Position numbers and translations under genes: made by a program. Shown one piece after another: positions 1 to 12,145 of a stretch of 64,000 nucleotides of DNA. The DNA lies in assembly GCF_004682045.1 (NCBI RefSeq), contig NZ_QUZT01000006.1:1-64000 (forward strand), written 5' to 3'. Under the pieces are notes generated by a model. It was not told where the DNA came from and did not search any database. It worked only from the letters and a program-made list of their open reading frames with translations. This stretch comes from Pseudomonas nabeulensis. GTDB lineage: Bacteria > Pseudomonadota > Gammaproteobacteria > Pseudomonadales > Pseudomonadaceae. The first letter of the stretch is position 1; every line of letters starts with the position of its first letter.

Positions 1-100
1 CTGGGATTAGGGCTTGCTCCCGATGACGGCATATCAGCCACCGAAAATGCTAGTTGATCAACCACTGTCGGGAATCAGTTGAATCGCTCCTCCCACACTT
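1..100. repeat. Degenerate REP/REPIN remnant
   Basis: The left half (AGGGCTTGCTCCCGATGACGG) and right half (TCGGGAATC ... CTCCTCCCACAC) resemble the two inverted arms of the REPINs seen intact elsewhere in the window, but many positions have decayed. It lies just beyond the nuo terminator. No coding sequence is supported here, and the element may begin before the window edge. Confidence 0.5.
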
Positions 101-112
101 TTTTACCCATAA

Positions 113-138
113 AAAACGGCGCCCGAAGGCGCCGTTTT
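113..138 (-). terminator. Rho-independent terminator of the nuo operon
   Basis: An 11-bp perfect stem, AAAACGGCGCC and GGCGCCGTTTT, encloses a CGAA loop. On the minus strand it is followed by a run of T (the A-run at 111-116). It starts about 23 bases after the nuoN stop codon. The flanking A and T runs would let it work in both directions. Confidence 0.9.
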
Positions 139-161
139 GTTTACTGCATCCAACTAAGCGA

Positions 162-1625
162 TCAAACCCCCAGCACCGCATGCTGCACCAGCGTGAGCAA
201 CGGCTGTGGGTACACACCCAGGAAGAACGCGAGCAGGGCGATGGCCAGCAGCATGACGCCGCCTGCCTTCTGTTCCCAATGCAGCTCGGCATCCACACGG
301 CGCAGGTTTGGCTCGATCAGGTACAGGGTGACCATCACGCGCAGGTAGTAGAACACGCCGATGGCGCTGCCCAGTACCAGGGACGCGACCAACCACCACT
401 GGTGGGCTTCAACGCCGGTGGCGACGATGTAGAACTTGCCGATAAAGCCAGCGGTCAGCGGGATACCGGCCAGGGACAGCATCATCACGGTCAGCACGGC
501 GGTCAGGTACGGACGGCGCCAGAACAGGCCGCGGTATTCGTACAGGGCGTCGGCGTCACGGCCTTTGAACGGCGAGGACATCAGCGTGATCACGCCGAAC
601 GCGCCGAGGCTGGTGATGACGTAGGTGACCAGGTACACGCCCATGGCTTCCACGGCCAGGCCTTTGCTCGCCACCAGGGCGATCAGCAGGTAGCCGAAGT
701 GGGCGATGGAGGAGTAACCCAGCAGACGCTTGAGGTTGTTCTGGGTCAGGGCCAGCAGGTTACCGAACAGGATCGACGCAATGGCGATCACGGTCAGCAC
801 GGTGCTCAGCACGCCGGTGTTGGCAGCAGGCGAGATCTGGAACAGACGCACCATCACCGCAAACACGGCAACCTTCGACGCGGTGGCCAGGAACGCGGCC
901 ACCGGCGCCGGGGCGCCTTCGTACACGTCCGGAGTCCACAGGTGGAACGGCACCAGCGACAGCTTGAACGCCAGGCCGATCAGCATCATCGCCAGGCCCA
1001 GTTGGGCGATTGGCGCAGGCATGTTGGTGGTCGCCAGGGCGTGGCCGATACCGGTGAAGCTCAGGCTGCCGGCTTCGGCGTAGAGCAGGGCCATACCGAA
1101 CAACAGGAACGCGGAACCGGCCGCCGACAACACCATGTATTTGATGCCGGCTTCCAGGGAGCGCTTGTTGAAGAAGGCGTAGGCGACCAGGCCGTAGGTC
1201 GGGATCGACAGCAGTTCCAGGCCGATGAACAGGCCCGCCAGGTGCTGTGCGCTGACCAGTACGATACCGCCGGCCGCAGCCAGCAGGATCAGCAGGTACA
1301 GCTCTTCCTTGTTGCCGGGGTAGCCGGTGCCGCCTTCGCCCATGTAGGCGTGGGCGAGGGTGACGCAGGCCAGGGTCGCGACCAGGATCAGCGCGATGTA
1401 CAGCAGGGCGAAGTCATCGACCATCATCAGAGGCGTGACCGCCAATGGCGCGACCTTGAGGGCCGGGATGATCGACAGCAGCGCCAGGTTCAGACCGGCA
1501 CAGGACAGCAGGAACGTTTGCGAGTGATTGCGGCGCCAGGCGATGGCCAGCATCACCACAACAATGGTGAGGCTGGTAATCAGCAGCGGCGCAAGCGCGA
1601 TAAAGTGTTGGATCGTGAATTCCAT
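162..1625 (-). CDS. nuoN: NADH-quinone oxidoreductase subunit N
   Basis: This 487-aa polytopic inner-membrane protein is the last gene of the complex I operon. NuoN is one of three antiporter-like subunits (L, M, N) of the membrane arm that couple quinone reduction to proton pumping. The sequence is almost wholly hydrophobic helices with the internal charged residues expected of a Mrp-antiporter-type channel, including a conserved lysine in a membrane helix (FKLSLVPFH). The start is placed at MEFTIQHF, because a longer reading frame adds 21 non-homologous residues. It begins 7 bases after nuoM ends. Confidence 0.97.
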   Translation of the reverse strand: MEFTIQHFIALAPLLITSLTIVVVMLAIAWRRNHSQTFLLSCAGLNLALLSIIPALKVAPLAVTPLMMVDDFALLYIALILVATLACVTLAHAYMGEGGTGYPGNKEELYLLILLAAAGGIVLVSAQHLAGLFIGLELLSIPTYGLVAYAFFNKRSLEAGIKYMVLSAAGSAFLLFGMALLYAEAGSLSFTGIGHALATTNMPAPIAQLGLAMMLIGLAFKLSLVPFHLWTPDVYEGAPAPVAAFLATASKVAVFAVMVRLFQISPAANTGVLSTVLTVIAIASILFGNLLALTQNNLKRLLGYSSIAHFGYLLIALVASKGLAVEAMGVYLVTYVITSLGAFGVITLMSSPFKGRDADALYEYRGLFWRRPYLTAVLTVMMLSLAGIPLTAGFIGKFYIVATGVEAHQWWLVASLVLGSAIGVFYYLRVMVTLYLIEPNLRRVDAELHWEQKAGGVMLLAIALLAFFLGVYPQPLLTLVQHAVLGV

Positions 1626-1632
1626 AGCGCTC

Positions 1633-3165
1633 TTACCGGGCCGAAGCGAGTTGAGAGAAGGCGGTGCCGAACCACTGCTGCACGCCATGCATCGTCGCGG
1701 CAGAAGTGTCCAGGAACGGTTGCGGGTACACGCCGATGTAGATCAGCAGTACCGCAAGGCCGAGCACCATGATCAGTTCGCGAGCATCCATCCCTTGCAG
1801 GACGGTGTCGGACTTGGCCGGGCCGAAGTAGGCGCGGTGGATCATGATCAACGAGTAGACCGAACCGAAGACCAGGCCGGACGTCGCAATGGCGCTGATC
1901 CATGGGGTTTGCACAAAGGCACCCATGAGGATCAGGAACTCGCCGATGAAGTTACCGGTGCCCGGCAAGCCCAGGGACGCGGCGGCGAAGAACAGGCTGA
2001 TCGCCGGCAGGTAGGCAATGCGCGACCACACGCCACCCATTTCACGCATGTCACGGGTGTGCAGGCGCTCGTACAGCTGGCCACTCAGGATAAACAGGGC
2101 AGCGGCCGAAACACCGTGGGCCAACATCTGGATCACCGCGCCTTGCAGCGCCAGCTGGCTGCCGGAGTAGATGCCGATCAGTACGAAGCCCATGTGGGAA
2201 ACGGACGAGAAGGCAATCAGACGCTTGATGTCGGTTTGGGCAAAAGCCAGGAATGCACCGTAGAAAATCCCGATCAGACCCAGGGTCATGGCGATCGGCG
2301 CGAACTCGGCCGAGGCATTCGGGAACAGCGGCAGGGCAAAGCGCAGCAGGCCGTAGGCCGCGGTCTTCAACAGGATACCGGCCAGGTCCACGGAGCCGGC
2401 AGTCGGCGCCTGGGCGTGGGCGTCCGGCAGCCAGGAGTGGAACGGCACCACCGGCAGCTTCACCGCGAACGCGATGAAGAAGCCCAGCATCAGGATGTAC
2501 TCGGTGGTCATCGACATCTTGGTTTTCAACAGGTCGGCGTAGTTGAAGGTAATCACGCCCGTGTTGTTGAAGTTGACCAGTACCAGGCCCAGGATCGCCA
2601 CCAACATGATCAGGCCGGAAGCCTGGGTGAAGATGAAGAACTTGGTCGCCGCGTAGATCCGGGTTTTCTTGCCGTCCGAAGAACTGTGACCCCAGAGCGC
2701 GATGAGGAAGTACATCGGCACCAGCATCATTTCCCAGAAGAAGAAGAACATGAACAGGTCGAGGGCGAGGAACACGCCAACCACACCGCCCAGGATCCAC
2801 ATCAGGTTCAGGTGGAAGAAGCCCACGTGACGCTGGATCTCTTTCCACGAGCAGAGTACCGAGAGGATACCCAGCAGGCCGGTCAGCAGGATCATCAACA
2901 GCGACAGGCCGTCGAGGGCCAGGTGCACATTGATGCCGAAGCGCTGGATCCAGACGTGCTTGAACTCGATGGCCCAGACCGGATCGACGCCAGGCGCCGG
3001 AGCAAATGAATAGTCACCATGGGCCCACAGCCAGAGGCCGAGTGCGAGTTCCAGGGACATGGTCAGCAACGCAATCCAGCGGGGGAGGGTGGCGCCGAAG
3101 CGTTCACCCATCCAGCAGAGCAGGCCGCCGATAAAGGGGATCAGGATTAGCCAGGGCAGAATCAT
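1633..3165 (-). CDS. nuoM: NADH-quinone oxidoreductase subunit M
   Basis: This 510-aa antiporter-like subunit belongs to the complex I membrane arm. About 14 membrane helices are expected from the family, and the hydrophobic pattern agrees. Family hallmarks are visible: the glutamate-bearing segment [16 protein letters not shown], the lysine motif [20 protein letters not shown], and [16 protein letters not shown]. The start ATG is preceded by AAGGAAACGAG. The gene lies 40 bases after nuoL in the same transcript. Its paralogy with NuoL and NuoN is genuine and does not indicate a recent duplication. Confidence 0.98.
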   Translation of the reverse strand: MILPWLILIPFIGGLLCWMGERFGATLPRWIALLTMSLELALGLWLWAHGDYSFAPAPGVDPVWAIEFKHVWIQRFGINVHLALDGLSLLMILLTGLLGILSVLCSWKEIQRHVGFFHLNLMWILGGVVGVFLALDLFMFFFFWEMMLVPMYFLIALWGHSSSDGKKTRIYAATKFFIFTQASGLIMLVAILGLVLVNFNNTGVITFNYADLLKTKMSMTTEYILMLGFFIAFAVKLPVVPFHSWLPDAHAQAPTAGSVDLAGILLKTAAYGLLRFALPLFPNASAEFAPIAMTLGLIGIFYGAFLAFAQTDIKRLIAFSSVSHMGFVLIGIYSGSQLALQGAVIQMLAHGVSAAALFILSGQLYERLHTRDMREMGGVWSRIAYLPAISLFFAAASLGLPGTGNFIGEFLILMGAFVQTPWISAIATSGLVFGSVYSLIMIHRAYFGPAKSDTVLQGMDARELIMVLGLAVLLIYIGVYPQPFLDTSAATMHGVQQWFGTAFSQLASAR

Positions 3166-3205
3166 GACAGGCTCGTTTCCTTTCGCAGGTTCGCAATATT
3201 CATAG

Positions 3206-5059
3206 TCAGACCGCTACCACAACGATGGCGCCGATCACCAGCACCGCACCGGCAGCCATGGACGCGGCGTACCAACGCAGTTGGCCAGTTTCGCTGCGGC
3301 TCAGGGCGGTGTGACCGGCCTTGGCGGCACGCGGGATCAAACCGATGGTCTGGTCGAGCGGGTCTTTGCGCAGAATGTGGCTGATAGCAAGGTACGGCTT
3401 GACGAACAGTTTGTCGTAGATCCAGTCGAAGCCCCACGCAGCGAACCACCAGGCCGACAGGAAGCGGCCAATGCCACTGTTGGCCACCGCCGTCACGAAG
3501 CGACGCTTGCCAAGGAACAGCAGGGCCGCCAGCAGGATACCGGCGATGGCGATGGCGCCCGAGGCGATTTCCAGGCTGTGCTGGGCTTCGCCGCCGGCAT
3601 GGCCGACGCTTTGTGGCAACACGCCGTGCAGCGGCGGGGTGATCATGGCGCCGACAAAGGTCGACAGCACGATCAGCACCGACAATGGCAACCAATGCGA
3701 GATGCCATGGCCTGCGTGCGCTTCGGTCTTGGCTTCACCGTGGAAGGTGATGAAGATCAGGCGGAAGGTGTACAACGAGGTCATGAACGCACCCACCAGG
3801 CCTGCGTACAGCAGGTTCTGGTTACCGCTGGCGAAGGCTTCCCAGAGGATTTCGTCCTTGGAGTAGAAACCGGCGGTCACCAGCGGCAGGGCGGCCAGGG
3901 CGGCACCACCGACGATGAAGCTGGCGTAGGCCAGTGGCAGTTTCTTCCACAGGCCGCCCATCTTGAAGATGTTCTGCTCGTGGTGGCAGGCAACGATCAC
4001 CGCACCGGAGGCGAGGAACAGCAGGGCCTTGAAGAAGGCGTGGGTCATCAGGTGGAAGATCGCCGCGTCCCAGGCGCCAACGCCCAGGGCCAGGAACATG
4101 TAGCCGATCTGGCTCATGGTCGAGTAGGCGAGGATGCGCTTGATGTCGGTCTGTACCAGGGCAGCGAAGCCGGCCAGTACCAGGGTCACGCCACCGACAA
4201 TACCGACAAGATGCAGGATGTCCGGCGCCAGGGTGAACAGGCCGTGGGTACGGGCGATCAGGTAGACACCAGCGGTCACCATCGTCGCCGCGTGAATCAG
4301 TGCGGAAACCGGGGTAGGACCGGCCATCGCGTCCGCCAGCCAGGTTTGCAGCGGCAGTTGCGCGGATTTACCAACAGCGCCGCCCAACAGCATCAGGGTC
4401 GCCAGGGTGATCCAGAAGTCGCCAACCTGGAATTTCTGCGGTGCCAGCACCAGCAGTTCCTGGATGTTCAGCGTGCCCACCTGTTGGAACAGGATGAACA
4501 GGCCGATGGCCATGAACACGTCGCCGATACGGGTCACGATGAAGGCTTTGAGCGCTGCGTTACCGTTGTTGCGGTTGCTGTAGTAGAAACCGATCAACAG
4601 GTACGAGCACAGGCCCACGCCTTCCCAACCGAAGTACAGGAACAACAGGTTATCGCCCAGTACCAGGAACAGCATGCTGGCGATAAACAGGTTGGTGTAC
4701 GAGAAGAAGCGCGAGTAACCGGCTTCACCGCGCATGTACCAGGACGCGAACAGGTGGATCAGGAAGCCCACACCCACCACCACGCCGAGCATGGTGATCG
4801 ACAGGCCGTCGATGTAGAGGGCGAAGTTGGGCTTGAAGCCCTCCACCGCCATCCACTGCCACAGCACCAGGGTGTAGTGGCCGCCTTCCGGCGGCGCCAC
4901 GTTGAATTGCCAGATGACGTAGGCGGCCACGATGGCCGACAGGCCAATGGAACCCACGCCGATCAGGGCAGAGAGGTTTTCCGACCAGCGCCCGCGAGAG
5001 AACGACAGCAGCAGGAAACCGATCAGGGGAAATACGAAAGTCAGAAAGATCATGTTCAT
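3206..5059 (-). CDS. nuoL: NADH-quinone oxidoreductase subunit L
   Basis: At 617 aa this is the distal and largest antiporter-like subunit of complex I. Family knowledge gives it a long C-terminal lateral helix running along the membrane arm. Signature strings seen include [35 protein letters not shown] and [14 protein letters not shown]. It overlaps the nuoK stop by 4 bases (ATGA type), indicating translational coupling. A second in-frame Met at residue 3 is a possible alternative start. Length and composition are normal for Pseudomonas. Confidence 0.98.
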   Translation of the reverse strand: MNMIFLTFVFPLIGFLLLSFSRGRWSENLSALIGVGSIGLSAIVAAYVIWQFNVAPPEGGHYTLVLWQWMAVEGFKPNFALYIDGLSITMLGVVVGVGFLIHLFASWYMRGEAGYSRFFSYTNLFIASMLFLVLGDNLLFLYFGWEGVGLCSYLLIGFYYSNRNNGNAALKAFIVTRIGDVFMAIGLFILFQQVGTLNIQELLVLAPQKFQVGDFWITLATLMLLGGAVGKSAQLPLQTWLADAMAGPTPVSALIHAATMVTAGVYLIARTHGLFTLAPDILHLVGIVGGVTLVLAGFAALVQTDIKRILAYSTMSQIGYMFLALGVGAWDAAIFHLMTHAFFKALLFLASGAVIVACHHEQNIFKMGGLWKKLPLAYASFIVGGAALAALPLVTAGFYSKDEILWEAFASGNQNLLYAGLVGAFMTSLYTFRLIFITFHGEAKTEAHAGHGISHWLPLSVLIVLSTFVGAMITPPLHGVLPQSVGHAGGEAQHSLEIASGAIAIAGILLAALLFLGKRRFVTAVANSGIGRFLSAWWFAAWGFDWIYDKLFVKPYLAISHILRKDPLDQTIGLIPRAAKAGHTALSRSETGQLRWYAASMAAGAVLVIGAIVVVAV

Positions 5060-5364
5060 CCGCGCATCTCACTGGCAGCGTCGATATCAAGCGTGTGGAA
5101 GCGACGATACAGTTGCAGCAGGATCGCCAGGCCAATACTGGCCTCGGCGGCTGCCAGGCTGATCACCAGGATGAACATGACTTGTCCATCCGGCTGGCCC
5201 CAACGTGCACCGGCAACGATGAAGGCCAATGCCGCAGCGTTCATCATGATTTCCAGGCTCATCAACACGAACAGAATGTTACGGCGAACCATCAGGCCGA
5301 CCAGGCCAAGGCAGAACAGGATGCCGGCGACCGCCAGACCATGCTCCAAAGGGATAGCAGGCAT
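5056..5364 (-). CDS. nuoK: NADH-quinone oxidoreductase subunit K
   Basis: This 102-aa subunit has three predicted membrane helices. NuoK carries two membrane-embedded glutamates important for proton transfer, and both appear here (in the [14 protein letters not shown] region and in [13 protein letters not shown]). Two ATGs lie six bases apart. AAGGAG is only about 2 bases before the first but about 8 before the second, so MPAIPLEHG is chosen. It follows nuoJ with almost no gap and overlaps nuoL by 4 bases. Confidence 0.97.
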   Translation of the reverse strand: MPAIPLEHGLAVAGILFCLGLVGLMVRRNILFVLMSLEIMMNAAALAFIVAGARWGQPDGQVMFILVISLAAAEASIGLAILLQLYRRFHTLDIDAASEMRG

Positions 5365-5366
5365 CG

Positions 5367-5870
5367 TCATTGCTCCTTGGCTTCGTTGCGGCCCAAGTGG
5401 AAGGCGGTGACGGCTGCAGCGAGCAGCAACATCGACGCCAGTTCGACCACCAGCAGGTACGGGCCGAACAGGCTGATGCCCACGGCCTTCGCGTCTACGG
5501 TGGTGTGGCCGATGGCCTGGCCGCTCTGGTGAGCGAACAGCACATACAGCAGTTCACCCAGCAGCAGGGCTGCCAGCACAACCGGGCCGAGCCAGATGCC
5601 GGGCTTGAGCCAGACGCGCTCCTGGGCGACCGAAGCCGGCCCCAGGTTGAGCATCATCACCACAAACACGAACAGCACCATGATGGCGCCGGCGTAGGCG
5701 ATCACTTCCAGCACACCGGCGAACGGTGCGCCGAGGCTGAAGAAGGTCATGGCCACGGCGATCAACGAAATGATCAGGTAGAGCAGGGCGTGCACAGGAT
5801 TGGTGTTGGTGATCACGCGAAGCGTGGACACCACTGCAATACCGGACGCGAAATAGAAAGCGAATTCCAT
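5367..5870 (-). CDS. nuoJ: NADH-quinone oxidoreductase subunit J
   Basis: This 167-aa subunit has about five hydrophobic segments and sits in the membrane arm beside NuoH and NuoK. The conserved family string [20 protein letters not shown] is clear; it contains the pi-bulge helix thought to move during coupling. The start ATG is preceded by a GGAAGAAAG Shine-Dalgarno. The gene lies 9 bases after nuoI and ends at the nuoK start, consistent with one polycistronic message. Confidence 0.97.
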   Translation of the reverse strand: MEFAFYFASGIAVVSTLRVITNTNPVHALLYLIISLIAVAMTFFSLGAPFAGVLEVIAYAGAIMVLFVFVVMMLNLGPASVAQERVWLKPGIWLGPVVLAALLLGELLYVLFAHQSGQAIGHTTVDAKAVGISLFGPYLLVVELASMLLLAAAVTAFHLGRNEAKEQ

Positions 5871-5879
5871 CTTTCTTCC

Positions 5880-6428
5880 TTAAGGCAGCAAGCTCTTCAC
5901 GTTGATCGGCTCGGCTTCGTTTTGTGCGGCGCCTTTCGGCTTACCGGCAACGGCCATACCTGCAACACGATAGAAGTTGTAATCAGGGTTTTTACCGGGA
6001 CCAGAGATCAGCAGATCTTCTTTCTCGTACACCAGGTCCTGACGTTTGAACTCGGCCATCTCGAAATCCGGCGTGAGCTGGATTGCGGTGGTCGGGCAAG
6101 CTTCCTCGCAGAGGCCGCAGAAAATGCAGCGCGAGAAGTTGATGCGGAAGAAGTCCGGGTACCAGCGACCGTCTTCGGTTTCAGCTTTCTGCAGGGAGAT
6201 GCAACCCACCGGGCACGCCACGGCGCACAGGTTGCAGGCTACGCAACGCTCTTCGCCATCGGGGTCGCGGGTCAGCACGATACGGCCGCGATAACGCGGC
6301 GGCAGGTACACCGCTTCTTCCGGGTATTGCAGGGTGTCGCGCTTGCGGAAGCCATGGCCGAAGACCATCACCAGGCTTCGCAACTGGGTACCGGTACCCT
6401 TAACGATGTCGCCAATATATTTGAACAT
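5880..6428 (-). CDS. nuoI: NADH-quinone oxidoreductase subunit I
   Basis: This 182-aa ferredoxin-like subunit carries clusters N6a and N6b, which pass electrons toward NuoB in the peripheral arm. Two complete 4Fe-4S motifs are visible: C62-x2-C65-x2-C68-x3-C72 ([13 protein letters not shown]) and C101-x2-C104-x2-C107-x3-C111 ([13 protein letters not shown]). The N-terminal amphipathic part should lie against the membrane. It sits 11 bases after nuoH. All ligand cysteines are present, so it should be functional. Confidence 0.98.
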   Translation of the reverse strand: MFKYIGDIVKGTGTQLRSLVMVFGHGFRKRDTLQYPEEAVYLPPRYRGRIVLTRDPDGEERCVACNLCAVACPVGCISLQKAETEDGRWYPDFFRINFSRCIFCGLCEEACPTTAIQLTPDFEMAEFKRQDLVYEKEDLLISGPGKNPDYNFYRVAGMAVAGKPKGAAQNEAEPINVKSLLP

Positions 6429-6439
6429 GGGTCAAATCC

Positions 6440-7447
6440 TCACTGAACCGCGCCGGCTGGCGTGTTCAACAACACAACGGCAGCCGTCACCAGCAAATTG
6501 ATCAGGGTCAGCGGCAGGCAGAAGCGCCAGCTGAAATCCATCACCTGGTCGTATCGTGGACGCGGAATGGAAGCGCGCAGCAGGATAAACAACATGATGA
6601 AGAACGCGGTCTTGAGGAAGAACCAGAAGAACGCCAACTGCGGCAGGATGCCGAACGGACCGTGCCAGCCGCCGAAGAACAGCGTGACCAGCAGGGCCGA
6701 GATCAAGATGATGCCGATGTACTCACCAACGAAGAACATGCCCCATTTCATGCCGGCGTATTCAATGTGGTAACCGTCGGCCAGTTCCTGTTCCGCTTCC
6801 GGCTGGTCGAACGGGTGACGGTGAGTCACGGCGACGCCAGCGATGAAGAAGGTACAGAAGCCGAAGAACTGCGGAATGATGAACCACAGGTTCTGTGCCT
6901 GGTACTCGACGATGTCGCGCATGTTGAACGAGCCGACCTGCACCACGATGCCCATCAGCGCCAGGCCCATGAACACTTCGTAGGACACGGTCTGGGCCGA
7001 AGCCCGCAAACTGCCCAAGAGGGCGAACTTGTTGTTGCTCGACCAACCGGCGAACAGCACCGCGTAGACCGACAGACCGGCCATGGCGAAGAAGAACAGC
7101 AAGCCGATGTTCAGGTCCGCCACGCCCCAGGTCGGGGTGATCGGGATGATCGCGAAGGCGATCAGCAAGGCGCTCATGGCCACGACCGGTGCCAGGGTGA
7201 AGATCACCTTGTCGGCAAACGGCGGGGTCCAGTCTTCCTTGAAGAACATTTTCAGCATGTCGGCGGCGATCTGGAACATGCCGAACGGGCCAACGCGGTT
7301 CGGACCGTAACGGTCCTGCCACCAGCCCAGCAGGCGACGTTCGACGAAGCTGAGCAGGGCGCCCGCAACGACCACGGCCAACAGGATCACGATGGCCTTG
7401 ACGACCGAGATGATCACGTCGATCACTTCAGGGGTGAACCAGGTCAT
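6440..7447 (-). CDS. nuoH: NADH-quinone oxidoreductase subunit H
   Basis: This 335-aa membrane subunit forms much of the quinone-access chamber at the joint between the two arms. Conserved family segments are present: [22 protein letters not shown] near the N-terminus, the acidic loop segment [18 protein letters not shown], and the [13 protein letters not shown] loop. The start ATG overlaps the nuoG stop by 4 bases, so translation is probably coupled. Length matches the family. Confidence 0.98.
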   Translation of the reverse strand: MTWFTPEVIDVIISVVKAIVILLAVVVAGALLSFVERRLLGWWQDRYGPNRVGPFGMFQIAADMLKMFFKEDWTPPFADKVIFTLAPVVAMSALLIAFAIIPITPTWGVADLNIGLLFFFAMAGLSVYAVLFAGWSSNNKFALLGSLRASAQTVSYEVFMGLALMGIVVQVGSFNMRDIVEYQAQNLWFIIPQFFGFCTFFIAGVAVTHRHPFDQPEAEQELADGYHIEYAGMKWGMFFVGEYIGIILISALLVTLFFGGWHGPFGILPQLAFFWFFLKTAFFIMLFILLRASIPRPRYDQVMDFSWRFCLPLTLINLLVTAAVVLLNTPAGAVQ

Positions 7448-10158
7448 TGCGCTGCCTCCTGCAGACCGTCAACGGTTTTGCCGAAGATCGCCGCTGGAAT
7501 ACCGGCGATGCCTTTTGGCAGGGCAACCAGGCCGGCGCCCAACTCTTCGTTGATACGCAGCGGCAGGCGCAGGGTCTGGCCAGCCACGTTCAGGCTGAGC
7601 AGGGCACCGTCGTTGACGCCGAGGCGGTCGGCTTCGGATTTGGCGATAGACACGTAGGCTTGCGGCAGACGCTCTTGAACCGGTGCGGCTTTCGAAGAGT
7701 TCTCTTCGCTGCCGAACAAGTGGAAGAACGGCACAACCTGCCAGGTGCCCTGGGCCGGGTTGAACGGACGCGGTACGGCGGCGAACCAGTTCAGCGAATC
7801 ACCGGTGCTTTCGATCAGGCGGGTGCCCGGGTCGCCAGCGCGGATATGACCACCGACTTCGTCCTGGAACTTGTTCCAGGCTTGCGGCGAGTTCCAACCC
7901 GGCGACCAGGCGAACGGCACCTGCTGACGTGGTTCGGCCGAACCCGAGTAGCCTTCCATGGAGAACGCGAACGCGGTGTCCGGGTCTTGTGGGGTACGCG
8001 GTTCGTGCACGCTGATATTGGCGCGCATGGCGGTACGACCGGAGTAACGCAGCGGTTCGCGGGCCAGTTTCATGCCCTTGATGCGGAACGCGGCGGACGG
8101 TGCGGCGTCGACGATACGTGCCAGTTGCGGCGCGCTGGCGGCGGTAGCAGCGGTCACGTGGTCGAGCTGGGTCCAGTCGATTGGCTGGTTCAGTAGGGTG
8201 GCGCGCAGGGCATGCAGCCAGCGCCAGCCTTCGTGCACCAGGATGCTGGCGTCCATGTACTTCGGATCGAACACCTGGAAGAAGCGCTGGGCACGGCCTT
8301 CCTGGCTGACCAGAGTACCGTCGCCTTCGGCGAAGGTGGCGGCTGGCAGCACCAGGTCGGCACGCTCGCTGGTGGCGGTGGTCTGGTGGTCTGCAACGAT
8401 CAGCACTTTGGCGGCGTTGAGCGCGGCGTCAACCTTGGCCGAATCGGTGCGGGTGTACAGGTCGTTTTCCAGCACTACGATGGCGTCGGCGTTGCCGTCG
8501 ATCACTGCTTGCAGGCCAGCGTCCAGGGACTCGCCACCGAGCATGGCCAGGCCAAGGCTGTTGGCTTCCGGCACGACCAGGCTGATGGAACCGTTCTTAT
8601 CGCGCAGCTTCAAGGCTTTGGCGATGTTGGCAGCAGCTTCGATCAGCGCCTTGGAACCCAACGAGGTGCCGGCAATGATCAATGGGCGCTTGGCCGCCAG
8701 CAGGGCGTCGGCGATACGCTGGGCCAGTTCGGCGGCTTCAGTGTCCAGGCCTTCGACGGCAGGCGCGCTGGCGTCGAGGGCGTGGGCCACGGCGAAACCG
8801 ATGCGGGCCAGGTCGTCCGGTGCGGCGTGCACGCACTCTTCGGCGATGTCGTCGAGCTTGGTCTCAGCCAGGCTCGCAATAAACAGCGGGTTCAGCGCGT
8901 GCTGGCCGATGTTTTTCACCGCGGCGTCGAGCCACGGCTGGACGCGCATCGCGTCGGCCATGTCTTCGGCCTTGCCTTTGACCGACTGGCGCAGGGACAG
9001 GGCTACACGGGCAGCGGTCTGGGTCAGGTCTTCACCGAGGACGAAGATGGCGTCGTGGTCTTCGATGTCGCGCATGTTCGGCACGGGCAGCGGGCTGTCG
9101 TTCAGCACTTGCAGGACCAGGCGGATGCGCTCCAGTTCACCGGCTTCGATACCGGAGTAGAAGTGCTCGGCGCCCACCAGTTCGCGCAACGCGTAGTTGC
9201 TTTCGAGGCTGGCGCGGGGCGAACCGATACCGACGATGTTACGACCGCGCAGCAGGTCGGCGGCTTTATCCAGCGCGTCGTCCAGGCTCAGCTTGCCGCC
9301 GTTGGCCAGCAGCGGTTGGCGTGGACGGTCCTTGCGGTTGACGTAGCCATAGCCGAAACGGCCACGGTCGCACAGGAAGTACTGGTTGACCGAACCGTTG
9401 AAGCGGTTTTCGATGCGGCGCAGTTCGCCGTAACGTTCGCCCGGGGAGATGTTGCAACCGCTGGAGCAGCCATGGCAGATGCTCGGGGCGAACTGCATGT
9501 CCCACTTACGGTTGTAGCGCTCGGAGTGAGTCTTGTCGGTGAACACGCCGGTCGGGCAGACCTCGGTGAGGTTGCCGGAGAACTCGCTTTCCAGCACGCC
9601 GTCTTCAACGCGACCGAAGTACACGTTGTCGTGGGCGCCGTACACACCCAGGTCGGTGCCGCCGGCGTAGTCTTTATAGAAGCGCACGCAGCGGTAGCAG
9701 GCGATGCAGCGGTTCATTTCGTGGGAAATGAACGGGCCGAGGTCCTGGTTCTGGTGGGTACGCTTGGTGAAGCGATAACGGCGCTCGTTGTGGCCGGTCA
9801 TCACGGTCATGTCTTGCAGGTGGCAGTGACCGCCTTCCTCACAGACCGGGCAGTCGTGGGGGTGGTTGGTCATCAGCCATTCGACGACACTGGCGCGGAA
9901 CGCCTTGGATTCTTCATCGTCGATGGAGATCCAGGTGTTGTCGGTGGCTGGGGTCATGCACGACATGACGATGCGACCACGGGTGTCGTTCTCGTCGGTG
10001 TATTGCTTGACCGCACACTGGCGACAGGCACCGACGCTACCAAGCGCGGGGTGCCAGCAGAAATACGGGATGTCGAGGCCGAGTGACAGACATGCCTGTA
10101 ACAGGTTGTCCGCCCCATCGACTTCGAGCGCTTTGCCGTCTACGTGGATAGTGGCCAT
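7444..10158 (-). CDS. nuoG: NADH-quinone oxidoreductase subunit G
   Basis: This 904-aa iron-sulfur subunit belongs to the NADH-oxidising module. The N-terminus holds a 2Fe-2S ferredoxin domain (C34, C45, C48, C67), then the histidine-ligated N5 site (H99, C103, C106, C112) and N4 (C151, C154, C157 and the cysteine of EVCPTG). The extra N7 site typical of a bacterial subset is also present (C228, C231, C235). The C-terminal two thirds is a molybdopterin-oxidoreductase-like fold, which in complex I does not bind molybdenum. It is separated from nuoF by an unusually long 135-base gap containing a hairpin. Confidence 0.98.
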   Translation of the reverse strand: MATIHVDGKALEVDGADNLLQACLSLGLDIPYFCWHPALGSVGACRQCAVKQYTDENDTRGRIVMSCMTPATDNTWISIDDEESKAFRASVVEWLMTNHPHDCPVCEEGGHCHLQDMTVMTGHNERRYRFTKRTHQNQDLGPFISHEMNRCIACYRCVRFYKDYAGGTDLGVYGAHDNVYFGRVEDGVLESEFSGNLTEVCPTGVFTDKTHSERYNRKWDMQFAPSICHGCSSGCNISPGERYGELRRIENRFNGSVNQYFLCDRGRFGYGYVNRKDRPRQPLLANGGKLSLDDALDKAADLLRGRNIVGIGSPRASLESNYALRELVGAEHFYSGIEAGELERIRLVLQVLNDSPLPVPNMRDIEDHDAIFVLGEDLTQTAARVALSLRQSVKGKAEDMADAMRVQPWLDAAVKNIGQHALNPLFIASLAETKLDDIAEECVHAAPDDLARIGFAVAHALDASAPAVEGLDTEAAELAQRIADALLAAKRPLIIAGTSLGSKALIEAAANIAKALKLRDKNGSISLVVPEANSLGLAMLGGESLDAGLQAVIDGNADAIVVLENDLYTRTDSAKVDAALNAAKVLIVADHQTTATSERADLVLPAATFAEGDGTLVSQEGRAQRFFQVFDPKYMDASILVHEGWRWLHALRATLLNQPIDWTQLDHVTAATAASAPQLARIVDAAPSAAFRIKGMKLAREPLRYSGRTAMRANISVHEPRTPQDPDTAFAFSMEGYSGSAEPRQQVPFAWSPGWNSPQAWNKFQDEVGGHIRAGDPGTRLIESTGDSLNWFAAVPRPFNPAQGTWQVVPFFHLFGSEENSSKAAPVQERLPQAYVSIAKSEADRLGVNDGALLSLNVAGQTLRLPLRINEELGAGLVALPKGIAGIPAAIFGKTVDGLQEAAQ

Positions 10159-10258
10159 GGTTCAAAGTTCTTCGTTGGCCCGTTGTCAGCGGGCGTGGCT
10201 AATGGAATCTTGTTATTCATGTGCATCTACACAGCCCTTGAGGCGTCAGCACATGAGA

Positions 10259-10284
10259 AAGCGAAGGGCACGGACCCTTCGCTT
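10259..10284 (-). terminator. Intra-operon hairpin between nuoF and nuoG
   Basis: A 10-bp perfect stem, AAGCGAAGGG and CCCTTCGCTT, lies in the 135-base gap just after the nuoF stop. On the minus strand it is followed only by a short T-poor tract (TTCTC), so it is at best a weak or partial terminator. It could also act as an mRNA processing or stability element. Other gaps in this operon are mostly under 50 bases. Confidence 0.5.
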
Positions 10285-10293
10285 CTTTAAGCG

Positions 10294-11649
10294 TTACGCG
10301 CCGACTACGATCGGCTTTGCCAGAGGCGGGACGGCGGCGCTGGTGGGCGCGATACCGGCTTCGAACTCCGAGCGGAAGTATTTGATGGCGCTGCCCAATG
10401 GCTCCACGGCGCCCGGTGCGTGAGCACAGAACGTCTTGCCTGGGCCGAGGAAACCGACCAGACCCAGCAGGGTCTCGATGTCACCCTCGCGGCCTTCGCC
10501 TTTTTCCAGGGCCATCAGCAGTTTCACGCTCCACGGCAGGCCGTCGCGGCATGGGGTGCAGAAGCCGCAGGACTCACGGGCAAAGAACTGCTCCATGTTG
10601 CGCAGCAGCGAGACCATGTTCACCGTGTTGTCCACCGCCATCGCCAGGCCAGTACCCATCCGGGTGCCCACCTTGCCGATGCCGCCGGCATACATCTGTG
10701 CGTCGAGGTGCTCGGGCAGCAGGAAACCAGTACCGGCGCCGCCTGGCTGCCAGGCCTTCAAGGTGTAGCCGTCGCGCATGCCACCGGCGTAGTCCTCGAA
10801 CAGCTCGCGTGCGGTCACGCCAAATGGCAGCTCCCACAGGCCAGGGTTCTTGACCTTGCCGGAGAAGCCCATGAGCTTGGTGCCCATGTCTTCGCTGCCT
10901 TCGCGGGCCAACGATTTGTACCAGTCCACGCCGTCGGCGATGATCGCCGGCACGTTGCACAGGGTCTCGACGTTGTTCACGCAGGTCGGCTTGCCCCACA
11001 CGCCCACGGCGGCAGGGAAGGGCGGCTTGGAACGCGGGTTGGCGCGGCGGCCCTCGAGGGAGTTGATCAGTGCGGTTTCTTCACCGCAGATGTAACGCCC
11101 GGCGCCGGTGTGCACGAACAGTTCGAAGTCAAAACCCGAACCGAGGATGTTCTTGCCCAGCAGGCCGGCCGCCTTGGCTTCTTCCACGGCACGGTTGAGG
11201 TGCTTGGCGGCGGTGGTGTACTCGCCACGCAGGAAGATGTAGCCACGGTAGGTTTTCAGCGCGCGGGCGCTGATCAGCATGCCTTCGATCAGCAGATGGG
11301 GCAGTTGCTCCATCAGCATGCGGTCTTTCCAGGTGTTCGGCTCCATTTCATCCGCGTTGCACAGCAGGTAGCGGATGTTGATGGATTCGTCTTTTGGCAT
11401 CAGGCCCCACTTAACGCCAGTGGGGAAGCCTGCACCGCCGCGACCTTTGAGGCCTGCGTCTTTCACGGTCTGGACGATATCGTCCTGGGCCATGTCGGCA
11501 AAGGCTTTGCGTGCAGCCGCGTAACCGTTCTTGGCCTGGTACTCGTCGAGCCATACCGGCTCGGCATCGTCACGCAGGCGCCAGGTCAGCGGGTGGGTCT
11601 CAGGCGAACGCTTGATCAGGTTGGCCGGGCCGAAAGATGTAAGGGTCAT
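10294..11649 (-). CDS. nuoF: NADH-quinone oxidoreductase subunit F
   Basis: This 451-aa subunit binds NADH and FMN and carries cluster N3. It shows the glycine-rich nucleotide and flavin site [14 protein letters not shown], the [15 protein letters not shown] segment, and the cluster ligand motif [12 protein letters not shown] followed by a further cysteine near the C-terminus (TFCAHAPG). It oxidises NADH and feeds electrons through NuoE and NuoG. The start overlaps the nuoE stop by 4 bases. Confidence 0.98.
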   Translation of the reverse strand: MTLTSFGPANLIKRSPETHPLTWRLRDDAEPVWLDEYQAKNGYAAARKAFADMAQDDIVQTVKDAGLKGRGGAGFPTGVKWGLMPKDESINIRYLLCNADEMEPNTWKDRMLMEQLPHLLIEGMLISARALKTYRGYIFLRGEYTTAAKHLNRAVEEAKAAGLLGKNILGSGFDFELFVHTGAGRYICGEETALINSLEGRRANPRSKPPFPAAVGVWGKPTCVNNVETLCNVPAIIADGVDWYKSLAREGSEDMGTKLMGFSGKVKNPGLWELPFGVTARELFEDYAGGMRDGYTLKAWQPGGAGTGFLLPEHLDAQMYAGGIGKVGTRMGTGLAMAVDNTVNMVSLLRNMEQFFARESCGFCTPCRDGLPWSVKLLMALEKGEGREGDIETLLGLVGFLGPGKTFCAHAPGAVEPLGSAIKYFRSEFEAGIAPTSAAVPPLAKPIVVGA

Positions 11650-12143
11650 GGGTAGCCCTCAAGCAATTGGGTCACGCCAGTTGCCTGCACGTCACCGAAT
11701 GTGTCGTCGTCGATCATCAACGCCGGCGCCTTGTCGCAGTTGCCCAGGCAGCACACCGGCAGCAGCGTGAAGCGGCCGTCAGGGGTGGTTTGGCCGAGGC
11801 CGATGCCCAGTTTGGTCTGGATCGCGTCAACCACTTTCTCGTGGCCGCCGATGTAGCAGACCATGCTGTCGCACACGCGAATGATGTGGCGGCCGACTGG
11901 CTGACGGAAGATCTGGCTGTAGAACGTGGCCACGCCTTCAACGTCGCTGGCCGGGATGCCGAGGATCTCGCCGATGGCGTAGAGGGCGCCATCCGGCACC
12001 CAGCCACGTTCCTTCTGGACGATCTTCAAGGCTTCGATCGACGCCGCGCGCGGGTCTTCGTAGTGATGCAGCTCGTGCTCGATGGCCGAGCGCTCGGTTT
12101 CACTCAGGGTGAAACGGTCTGTCTGGATAAGCGTGCTGTTCAT
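11646..12143 (-). CDS. nuoE: NADH-quinone oxidoreductase subunit E
   Basis: This 165-aa thioredoxin-like 2Fe-2S subunit of the NADH module carries cluster N1a. The four ligands are visible as C91 and C96 (CDSMVC) and C132 and C136 (CCLGNC). It begins 2 bases after nuoCD ends and overlaps nuoF by 4 bases, so nuoCD, E and F look translationally linked. Confidence 0.98.
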   Translation of the reverse strand: MNSTLIQTDRFTLSETERSAIEHELHHYEDPRAASIEALKIVQKERGWVPDGALYAIGEILGIPASDVEGVATFYSQIFRQPVGRHIIRVCDSMVCYIGGHEKVVDAIQTKLGIGLGQTTPDGRFTLLPVCCLGNCDKAPALMIDDDTFGDVQATGVTQLLEGYP

Positions 12144-12145
12144 GC

